Of a DNA stretch of 64,000 bases, positions 53,301 to 62,060 are shown piece after piece. A program made the translations under genes and the position numbers. Below the pieces are notes generated by a model. The model made no database searches. It was not told the origin of the DNA and saw only the letters and a list, made by a program, of their open reading frames with translations. The stretch is from Rhynchopus sp. YZ270_cl-10 (Eukaryota; Euglenozoa; Diplonemea; Diplonemida; Diplonemidae). Each line of letters opens with the position of its first letter. The first letter of the stretch is position 1. The stretch spans positions 2,542,001-2,606,000 of the forward strand of contig OZ037833.1 in NCBI GenBank assembly GCA_964035575.1. The letters run 5' to 3'.

Positions 53301-55819
53301 CATTGAGCATTGAAGCGCAGAAGGTTGCGTCTTTCCTTACTGCATTCGCAAAGCAGCAACAGACTGCACAGCTTCCTATTCTGCTTGACATCTCGGTGTA
53401 CCTCAACCCTAAACAAAGCCTTGAAGAGGTGCCTCTCAAGACCTTTTACAGATACGTCATGAGCTCGAACCTCAAATTCTCTGAAGAAGGTGCAGTATCG
53501 CCGCCAGAAGTGGTCTTTGCAGGTCTTCCGGAGAAGCAGGTCTTGACGTTGGGTATTCATGAGCCAGAACCTTGGATGGTCACAACGAAGAGTGCGGTGT
53601 ATGATCTGGATAACATAAAGCTTGCAGATGTCAGTTCTAATGTACTGAATGCGGTGTTTGAGCTTGACTCTATCATTCTCTCTGGGTCATGTGTCGATGC
53701 GGCAACTAAACAGCCGCCAAGAGGCCTTCCGCTGCGTCTTTCCTCTATTTCATCTGAAACAACAGTTGACACCCTTGTTATGTCCAACCTTGGATACTTC
53801 CAGCTCAAGGCAAACCCCGGGTTGTATACCCTCGGTCTCCAAGAGGATGGTGGGAAGGCAACAGAGATCTTTTCGGGGGAAGGGGTGGCGCAGGAGATTG
53901 TTATCGATTCGTTTAATGGAGTGACGTTGGAGTTGAAGGCAGGGAGGGCAGTGGGGAAGGAAGATGCCGTGTTTGTTGAGGAAAAGGCTGAGAAGAAGCC
54001 GCTGAAGAAGGCCGAGAAGAAGAAGGATGAGGAAGGTGTGTTGTCGAAGCTTTCGCACATCATTTACGGCGACGAGGAGGTGAAGGCTGCCGAGGAGCTT
54101 CCTGTTGCAAAGAAACAGCTTCCCACCTTGAACATCTTCTCCTGTGCTACAGGGCATCTTTATGAGAGGTTCCTCAAAATCATGATTCATACTACAATGC
54201 AACACATTGACCGCAACGATCCAACCAAAAACCGCGTCAAATTCTGGTTTCTTAACAATTTTTTGAGTCCGCAGTTCAAACAGAACATTCATAAGATGGC
54301 TGAAAAATGGGGTTTCGAGGTAGGCTTGGTTACTTACAAATGGCCGCAGTGGTTGCGGAGACAGACACAAAAACAGCGCATCATTTGGGGATATAAGGTG
54401 CTGTTCTTGGATGTTATGTTCCCTTTGGACGTAGACAAGGTGATTTACGTCGATGCCGACCAAATTGTCAAAGCAGATTTGCACGAACTCTACAATTTGG
54501 ACCTGGAAGGTGCACCCGTCGCGTACACCCCATTCTGTATTAAGAATAAGAACGACGACACCTTCGGGTTCCGCTTCTGGGAGCAGGGCTACTGGAAGGA
54601 CCACCTCGCAGGGAAGCCTTACCACATCTCCGCCATCTATGTCGTGGACCTCAAGAAGTTCCGTGCCCAAGGTGCAGGTGATGCCTACCGTGCAATCTAC
54701 GACCAACTCTCGAAGGACCCAGCCTCACTCTCAAACCTTGACCAAGATCTGCCGAACTACTCGCAAAATATGGTAGAGATCTTCTCGCTTCCAGAGCATT
54801 GGCTGTGGTGTGAGACATGGTGTAACCAGGTATGTCTTTTTTTCTTTTCGTTAAATTGGAGCGTTTTAGGGTCTGTGGGATGACGCCCGATGACGCACGA
54901 TGACGGCCGATGACAGCACGATTACGTTTTTTTCTTTTTTTGGGTACTGTGTATACTGTGTATACTGTGTATACTGTGTATACTGTGTATACTGTGTATA
55001 CTGTGTATACTGTGTATACTGTGTATACTGTGTATACTGTGTATACTGTGTATACTGTGTATACTGTGTATACTGTGTATACTGTGTATACTGTGTATAC
55101 TGTGTATACTGTGTATACTGTGTATACTGTGTATACTGTGTATACTGTGTATACTGTGTATACTGTGTATACTGTGTATACTGTGTATACTGTGTATACT
55201 GTGTATACTGTGTATACTGTGTATACTGTGTATACTGTGTATACTGTGTATACTGTGTATACTGTGTATACTGTGTATACTGTGTATACTGTGTATACTG
55301 TGTATACTGTGTATACTGTGTATACTGTGTATACTGTGTATACTGTGTATACTGTGTATACTGTGTACTTGTCCATTTCGGCAAATTGACCCCACCACTG
55401 GCCGGACGGATTCCGAAAATGCAAATGCCGGTGTTTAAAAGCTTCACCAAGGATTTCACCGAGGAAAAAAAAAAATTTCCCCTAGCACGATGATTCCCGA
55501 TTATGCACGATTATGCACGATTACTCAGGATTACGCACGATGACGCCCGATGACGGCCGATGACACCCGATTTAGCGCGATTCACCCCCCCGGAAAACGC
55601 TCCATTAAACACCTTTGTATTGAGCGGGGGTTTTACAAAACAAATATACAGGAATCGAAAAAAGAGGCCAAGACCATCGATCTCTGCAACAACCCGCTCA
55701 CCAAGACACCCAAGCTTGTTGCTGCGAAACGCATCGTTCCTGAATGGGAGAGCTACGACAAGATCATCGACGACTTCGAGAAGGAGCTCGAACAGGAGGA
55801 CCTGGAATCAACAAAATGA
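50387..55819 (+). CDS. UGGT: UDP-glucose:glycoprotein glucosyltransferase (spliced)
   Basis: Exon 1 50387-54829 (1481 codons), intron 54830-55651, exon 2 55652-55819 (55 codons plus stop); total 1536 residues, a normal UGGT length. It is the ER folding sensor that re-glucosylates misfolded N-glycoproteins for another calnexin/calreticulin round. Visible: signal peptide [19 protein letters not shown]; a long thioredoxin-like sensor region; a Lys/Glu-rich linker (~1200-1218); and the GT24 domain from ~1244 with [11 protein letters not shown] (DxD motif), [31 protein letters not shown] and WLWCETWC. The intron interrupts this last motif in phase 0, and exon 2 resumes with [22 protein letters not shown], typical of the family's C-terminus. 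The protein ends EDLESTK without a K/HDEL-type retrieval signal. Confidence 0.95.
54945..55369 (+). repeat. 9 bp satellite (ACTGTGTAT), about 47 units
   Basis: Essentially perfect tandem nonamers over 425 bp. The length is a multiple of three and no unit contains a stop, so all six frames appear as long, artificial three-residue repeat ORFs. Confidence 0.98.
55369..55437 (+). repeat. 65-70 bp dispersed repeat (copy 2)
   Basis: It matches 43786-43857 and starts exactly where the 9 bp satellite ends. Confidence 0.8.
55490..55582 (+). repeat. GATTATGCAC/GATGACGCCC decamer microsatellite
   Basis: Degenerate decamers (CGATTATGCA, CGATGACGCC, CGATGACGGC). A shorter block of the same type lies at 54880-54925, on the other side of the 9 bp satellite. 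Confidence 0.8.
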
Positions 55820-56741
55820 GTTGGAAAAAAAAATATATCGAAAGGAACGAAATAAACAAGAAAAGAAAATGGGGGGGTATGTGTGACAATGGATCTTCAA
55901 CGTAGCCAGCTTTCAAATACAAAATAAGTCGGCTGTTTTTTGGATTAACTACCGTGTGGAGAGGGGTGGGGGGGTGATGGGAAGGGGGGGTTTTTTTTTG
56001 TATCTTTTTGTGCCGGATTTATTTGTCAAGACGCAAATCTAAATCCAGAGCACCAAAACCCCATCTGGTTTTAAAAAAAGACCTCAGTGATGTGGTTAAA
56101 TGGCCACTTCTCAAGAAAAACAAGGGTATGATATGCGTACATCTGAGGCAGTAACGAACAAGAAAAAGTTTACTCCCCCCCTTTTTCTTCTCTTCCTCCT
56201 CTCCCCATCACCAACTCACCTCGAGTCTTTTTTTGCATTCATTGGATCGTTTTCGGCATATCGAAACCACACCTGAGACAGTTTTCATCTAACCTTTCAC
56301 GCTACATATATCAAGGGACCACTATCTTACCTTAACCTGCAGCATCAGCACAATCGTAAGGTTCACGGTGACACTTCCCCCTGAACAACTGTCTCTCTCT
56401 GCGATCATAGATATCGCGAATTTTTGGTGTCCACACGGTCTTAGTCCTTTTTTTGTGTCAATGCCTGCGTCCGCCGATGAACGGTGAGGTGTTTGCACTT
56501 TTCAACTTTTCTTTTTGTTTCCCAACCAACTGTAACATTAAAAGGGGGTTTTTCTCTCCCAACCAACCACCCAACCTCACCCAAACCCAACAGGTTTATT
56601 CACCACTTTGCAGCTCCTTTGCCCCCTTCCCCCTTGCTCTTGGTGCACACTTACACAACCCTCTCCTACCCTTTTAACCTGCTAAGTCCCCAGCGCTTCT
56701 TCGTTGCCAAGCACCCCTCTCTCCCCACACCCTCTCCTACA
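55820..56741 (+). other. UGGT 3' region and leader of RNA-binding gene
   Basis: No gene is seen. An H2 hairpin (56456-56512, closing GTTTGCAC) precedes C/T-rich leader sequence with acceptor-like CCCAACAG, TTTGCAG and CCCCAG sites. Confidence 0.5.
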
Positions 56742-58505
56742 ATGACCATGGCCATGACCCAACCAGCTGTCCCTGGAAGTTCCAAGATCTGGGGTGACAT
56801 GCTTGTTAATATGCGTCCCACGCCGACTGTCAACCCCGAACGCCATCCTCATATGCAACAGATGCACCAGGGGCAAATGCAGCCGATGCCCAGCCAGGTT
56901 ATGACTGAGTTTTTGAACTCCATTCCGGGGGACATTGTGAACCGCTTTTGGCCGCGCTTTGTGCAGCTTGGGGTGTTGGATTTGCATGCACTGTCGAAGC
57001 TCTCTCAGATGCAGTTGAGACAGGTGGTGCCGCCTTTGGGACCTTACCGCCACCTTTACGCTGAGCTGCAGAAGGATTGGCACTGTGAGAAATGCGGCTT
57101 TGTGAACTACGCGAGGTACGGCAACGCAGACTGCTACCGGTGCAACCACTATCGGACTGGAGGGAAGTCGAGCACAGCACCGTTGCATGCGGCAAATGAT
57201 GCGGATTCTGCAAGGATTTCTGCGATGCTTGCCGAAAGGGAACAGACACGCCGGTCGCAGGACTTTGAGCGGGCAGACGCCATCCGCGAGCAGCTTCGCA
57301 TGATGGGCGTTGTCTGGGACGACGACATGAAGACATGGCGCACCTCCGACGGCCGCTGCGGACGCTGGGGCACCCCATCCCACGCTGCCGCCGCTGCAGG
57401 CGCTGCGCAAGGAGGTCTCTGCATCAAGCTCCGTGGCCTCCCCTTCCGCGTACGTTACGACGACATCCGCAACTTCTTCGCCCTCGCGGGCATCGACATC
57501 CTGCAGTACTCTGTTGTCCTTGAGAAGAACGCCGACGGCCGTCCCTCTGGCATCGGCTACGTCAAAGTGTCAACCCAAGCAGAGCAGCAGCTTGCCTGCA
57601 CGCAGCTCAACCACAAGCACATCCCTGGCTACGACAGATACGCCTGGGTCGTCGAGAGCACTGAAGCAGAGTACCAGGCTGCGGCTAACTCCTGGGCAGG
57701 CGCAGTCCTCAACGACACCCCCTCCGATGGCGACTCATTGGTGACCTCACAGAAGCTCAAGGAGCGTGAAGAATGCAGAAAGGCAAGAAACTACGAAATG
57801 GCCGATTCCATTCGCGACGCCCTCCGCGACGAAGGAGTCACCTTTGACGACGAACTACGCACCTGGAGTGACAAGCACGGAAACTCCGGCCGGTGGGGAC
57901 TCAAAACCCCAAGCTTCTCCGCCTCCTTCGGCCTGAGCCCTGCAGCACCCACCCCGATGACCCACCCGGGCACTCCACAGACGGTCCCTGCCTCACCGGT
58001 GCTTCCTCATACACCATCTCTTCTTGCGTCGCCTTTGCTGCCGTCTCCGGTGCTCACCCCTTTGACGTCAGGGTTTGACACTGCAAAGGACACCTTCACA
58101 GAGGATGCATTGGTCACCCCATTGACCGCGAGGGATAGCGACAGCAGCAGGGCCTGCTCGTGGCAGTCGTCTTCTCCTAGTCCGGATACGCCGTTGACTT
58201 CAAGCCTGAATGTTCCCATGTGTGCGCCATTGTCAGGATTGGGGTCAGTACTCCCCCCAGGTCCAATTGGGCACCCAGATGGGCTTGAATGTCACGACTT
58301 TGATGATACCGCCTTTGAGCGTGATCTTGCATCGATCCTAGAGGTCTGCACTGAGCAGGAAGAGGCTGAGGGGGCAGCAGCAGCGGCAGGAGGAGGAGCA
58401 GGTGGTGGCGGTGCAGGACACTCGCAGCCATCCCAGCCAACCTCGCATGTGACCCGTCTGCAGAGCATCCTCTTCGCAGTCGCTGATTCGCCGATTTCGC
58501 CATAA
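56742..58505 (+). CDS. RNA-binding protein: SAM-like, RanBP2 zinc finger, RRM, 587 aa
   Basis: Start at the ATG of MTMAMTQPAVPG; the upstream frame has no ATG and is C/T-rich leader. Domains in order: a SAM-like helical segment (~60-108, LGVLDLHALSKLSQMQLRQV); a RanBP2-type zinc finger (~111-135, DWHCEKCGFVNYARYGNADCYRCN); a helical motif RSQDFERADAIREQLRMMGVVWDDD...GRWG (~166-208); an RRM (~225-300, RNP2 CIKLRGLPF, RNP1 GIGYVKVS, quasi-RRM style of the hnRNP H/F group); and a second copy of the helical motif (RKARNYEMADSIRDALRDEGVTFDDE...GRWG, ~346-388). The tail is a Pro/Ser-rich, disordered region. The role is probably in mRNA processing or transport. The duplicated motif resembles the C-terminal helices of cysteinyl-tRNA synthetase. 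Confidence 0.85.
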   Translation: MTMAMTQPAVPGSSKIWGDMLVNMRPTPTVNPERHPHMQQMHQGQMQPMPSQVMTEFLNSIPGDIVNRFWPRFVQLGVLDLHALSKLSQMQLRQVVPPLGPYRHLYAELQKDWHCEKCGFVNYARYGNADCYRCNHYRTGGKSSTAPLHAANDADSARISAMLAEREQTRRSQDFERADAIREQLRMMGVVWDDDMKTWRTSDGRCGRWGTPSHAAAAAGAAQGGLCIKLRGLPFRVRYDDIRNFFALAGIDILQYSVVLEKNADGRPSGIGYVKVSTQAEQQLACTQLNHKHIPGYDRYAWVVESTEAEYQAAANSWAGAVLNDTPSDGDSLVTSQKLKEREECRKARNYEMADSIRDALRDEGVTFDDELRTWSDKHGNSGRWGLKTPSFSASFGLSPAAPTPMTHPGTPQTVPASPVLPHTPSLLASPLLPSPVLTPLTSGFDTAKDTFTEDALVTPLTARDSDSSRACSWQSSSPSPDTPLTSSLNVPMCAPLSGLGSVLPPGPIGHPDGLECHDFDDTAFERDLASILEVCTEQEEAEGAAAAAGGGAGGGGAGHSQPSQPTSHVTRLQSILFAVADSPISP

Positions 58506-59398
58506 TTTTTTCCCCATTTGCTTTTTGATTTGCTTTGCTTTTTCCTCCGTGTTTTTTTTTTAACCTTGCCGTACCCCCTGATAGTCCAATACAAATGGGT
58601 TTCAAGTGGTCGGTGCGATTTTTCTAGATTTCATTTCAAAAAAAAAAATCAAAACAAAAAAAAAATTGAAAAAAAACTATAAAAAATGGTCTGGGTAGAA
58701 TAGGTGATTTTTTTTCCTGCTGAGAGGAATCCTCTTCTTACAGATGATCTATGAAGGGTGAAGAGAGAGAGAGAGGGGGCGTCTCCCACTCGGAAAAAGA
58801 GTCAACGATTCTATTCTTTTCCGCAAAAAAAAAAATTTAAAAAAAGTCCACAAAAAAATAACAACAACAAAAAAACACTGGGAATATTACTATTTTACAG
58901 TGCAACTCGAAAAAAAAAATGCGATGATTTTTCTTTCTTTTGTGTGTGTTGCTAAAAAGTTTTCTTAAATTGGAATTTCGTCTTTATTTGCGTCAGCCCT
59001 TTTTTTTTTTTTCGCGTTCTTCTTCTTTGGTATACCGGAAAAAAGAGACAAAATGACTGCATTGATATAGGGGAGTGCTATTCGAATTAACCCTATGTAC
59101 AGCCAATGTGTATTGCAGTACACCAAATATGTTTGGCATCCAAAATTGCCCCAAAAATCATGTTGCAAACATTTTGTTCTCGTCTTGTATACATTTTGTT
59201 CTAAGGTGACGCAAGCAAATGGTACAGCCCAGGCTCTTTTCACAAACTATTTTTTTTTTCTTTCTTTCCTTGCGATCCCTTGATCACGTCAATCGCTTCT
59301 GTATTGACCCTCGTGCAACTCAGCAGTTTTTGTTCTCATTGTCTCTCCCAAAAAATTCTCGCTAACCCCACAAAAAAAGCTCCCAAACAGAAAAGGAA

Positions 59399-59455
59399 GT
59401 GAATCTTGCCCAGATGGCAACTACACTTATTCCAGCAAATTATCACCAAAAAAAA
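59399..59455 (+). ncRNA. H4 hairpin with poly(A)-like tail
   Basis: GTGAATCTTGCC-CAGAT-GGCAACTACAC, then TTATTCCAGCAAATTATCACC and a run of A. The TTGCC/GGCAA pair replaces CTGCC/GGCAG of other copies. Confidence 0.55.
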
Positions 59456-60545
59456 AAAAAAACAACAAACAAACAAACAAACAAAAACAAAACAAACAAA
59501 ACAACAAATGGTCGCAACTACATTAAAACCAACCCCCTCATCCCATTGATCCAATCCTACACATATTATATTGCTCTTCTCGTTCTTAGGCTCTTTCTTG
59601 TTTATTTTCTCCCCCACAAAATTCAACAAAAAAAAATACACATGCAAGAAGACACGCCTTCTGGTCAAGTCTTATTATTCATAACAAAAAAAATCAAAAA
59701 AATAAACCAAAAAAAACCAACATATTTGCACCATTTAAACCGATTTTTTGATAGATTTTATTGCTAGCGCGCCCTTTTTTTTTATATATTTCTTTTGTTC
59801 TCCTCAAGCCCCACCCAGTCATACAAGCCCAGTGACAGCTTCCCCGTTCCCTACTCTATTGCATTGCTTCCTTGTATCACAACTTTTCTCCAAAGCGTTA
59901 CTTGGACAGTGCCTGCTTGCGTAGTCATTAAATACAACTGATTACAAATGCATTGTTGTTGTTGTTGTTGGGATTTTCATGGATTTCCCCGTTGCCGAAC
60001 AGAATGTGACCCAGATATTGCCTTTTATTTAAAGACGATGTGTCTGCGTGGGTGCACAAAGACGAGACAAAAAAAAGCTGTCGAAAAAGAAAAATGGAAA
60101 GTGTAAATTGCACAACTGTGGCAACACAACCGAGGCAACTACACTACTCCAAACAATCAAAACGAACAAAATAAAACTGAAAAAAAACTGTTGCCGTGTC
60201 TGATGCTTAGAATGTGATTTATAATCCAATCGTACTGTTGAAACTGCCACGCCCGTTCTTGCAGGTGACCTAACGAACCACGTCACCCTGCCGTGAACTC
60301 TCAAAAAAGCAAAATGTTCATATTTCCCTTACCCCAGAATTGCCTTCTTTTTTTTTTTTTTTTTGCCCGCGTCTGAAGAGGCGTTTCAATTTTGTCTTCT
60401 TTTTGAATTGCAAAGAATTTTCACAGAAATAATGCCCTCCCTTCCTGTTGGCCATGACTGCCTTGACTCATTCCCTCTCTCGTTCCTTTGTGTTATTTTT
60501 TTTTTTAGATCTGGAGGAATTTCCAAAAATAATAATATTGGATAG

Positions 60546-60606
60546 GTGAAGACTGTCTGAATGGCAGCTACACTACAACCAACAGATCATCAAAAATTTC
60601 TGCACA

Positions 60607-60638
<32 letters not shown>

Positions 60639-60650
60639 AAAAAAAAAAAA
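60546..60650 (+). ncRNA. H4 hairpin with long A tail
   Basis: GTGAAGACTGTC-TGAAT-GGCAGCTACAC followed by a linker and about 45 nearly pure A. Confidence 0.55.
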
Positions 60651-60859
60651 AACAATAAACAAACAACACACTATTTCCTTTGCTCAAAATGCAACCCCTT
60701 TCTCTCCCCTTCCCCTTTACCGTCCCCCCCCCCCACCCCGATCATATAACGAGATATTTTTTTTTTACAAGAAAAAATACTCTACGTTTCGTACATCCAT
60801 TTTCCCGCCCCCAGCCTATTCCCTTCATCTCTCTCTTCCCATACCCTTTTCCACGGACC

Positions 60860-60955
60860 ATGTCTATGGACAAAGGCGTAGGTTTTCTGCACATGTGTTT
60901 TGTTTTTGCAGCATGGTTTGCAGATGTTCTACCCGTACGTATACACCGATCCTAG
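60860..60955 (+). CDS. Possible first exon of a secreted protein (doubtful)
   Basis: MSMDKGVGFLHMCFVFAAWFADVLP resembles a signal peptide and follows a long pyrimidine tract, as the convincing genes do. The frame stops after 31 codons, but GTACGT at about 60938 could be a donor. I find no downstream exon with coding character. Confidence 0.2.
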   Translation: MSMDKGVGFLHMCFVFAAWFADVLPVRIHRS

Positions 60956-61382
60956 CGACTGTTTTGTTTGTTTTTTTCGACTGAGATGCGTTTTTAGCAC
61001 GTACCAACTACTCGTTTTATCAGGATACATACTTTGTGGGAAAATGATTCAAAGACGTTTTTTTATTGTTTTAAAAGCGAAGTTCATCCTCGGGTGGATA
61101 CACCACAAAAAACAATCCCTAAAAAAACGTGAGTGACTTCAGGGACAGTGGAGTTTGCACATATGGCAACTACACTATTCCAACAATTTTTCAAAATAAA
61201 ATAAAAAAAAAAGCGAGAAAACTCACCCTCAGATGGTTACTGAGCGTATTTTTTTTGTGTTCCCCCCCACCCTCTCTGTCATCCCCTTCCCATTCAATAC
61301 CCCTGCCAAATTTCTCTTTTAAACTTAAAGGAAGCGTGGATGGTGCCCAATGCGAGGCTCATTCACTTTTCAAGGTTTCTTT

Positions 61383-61416
<34 letters not shown>

Positions 61417-61429
61417 GTTCTCTTATTTA

Positions 61430-62060
61430 CATGGATGTCCAAAGTACTTGAAGTATATCAAGTACTTGATCCCCCAAAAAACCCAATACTTGATACTTGA
61501 AGTACTTGACACCCTATTTTTTTTTTCTCGTACTTTTTTACTTGTTTTCTCTCTGTCAAGTACTTTTTTTTGATAAAACAACTTGTTGTCAATTCTAAAA
61601 AGATTGGAGGCAGCGCTGCAGGGCAAACAAAACGGATTGAAAAAAACAGAAGCTTGCTTGTTGTCTTTGAGTACTCAATTAACCACAACAACCGTACTTC
61701 AGTTTAACACATTTTTTCACCTTTTTGTTTTCCCGGCTTTGAGCGCACAAACAAAAGACCCGATCTTTTTACAAAAAAAACGTCAAGTACTTGATCAAGT
61801 ACAAAAAAAGTGGGTACTTGATCAAGTACTTGAACGTTTTTTTTCGAAAACAAGTACTTGACAGACCCTGTCAGAGGGTAAAAAAGTAAAAAAGTACGAG
61901 AAAAAAAAATAGGGGGTCAAGTACTTGATTTTTGTCAAGTACTTGATCAATCTTCAAGTACTTGACTGTCATTTTGAGAGGAAAAAAAAGGGGGGGGTCA
62001 AGTACTTCAAGTGCCATAAAAAATCAGAAAAAAGTACTTCAAGTACTTTGGACATCCATG
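61430..62060. mobile_element. 631 bp foldback/TIR element, AGTACTTGA-rich
   Basis: The inverted ends start CATGGATGTCCAAAGTAC and TATTTA is duplicated outside (61424-61429, 62061-62066). The arms (~130 bp) are full of AAGTACTTGA repeats. The centre holds a GATTGGAGGCAGCGCT repeat also present at 39222-39252. There is no transposase. Confidence 0.85.

Larger units (their letters stand above)
54830..55651 (+). other. UGGT intron
   Basis: 822 bp, GTATGT...AATATACAG, phase 0. It contains the (ACTGTGTAT)n satellite, a GATGACGCCC-type decamer microsatellite on both sides, and a 65 bp dispersed repeat. Confidence 0.9.
58506..61429. other. AT-rich spacer
   Basis: Mostly homopolymer A/T runs with H4 hairpins (59399-59427, 60101-60144, 60546-60573, 61148-61176), H1-like hairpins (59202-59243, 60262-60290, 61335-61367) and an H2 fragment (60364-60400). 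Only the doubtful small ORF at 60860 could be coding. Confidence 0.6.

Noticed and set aside
54945-55369. CRISPR-like regular repetition
   Set aside because: Units are contiguous without spacers, and the DNA is eukaryotic.
54651-55493. Long YTV, VYC, HSI and QYT repeat ORFs around the 9 bp satellite
   Set aside because: A stop-free unit divisible by three is open in every frame. The UGGT splice model places it in an intron.
56484-56741. N-terminal extension of the RNA-binding protein
   Set aside because: The open frame has no ATG, overlaps an H2 hairpin and is C/T-rich leader with several acceptor-like sites.
60561-60749. Lys-rich ORF at 60.6 kb
   Set aside because: It is a translation of the A tail of an H4 hairpin.
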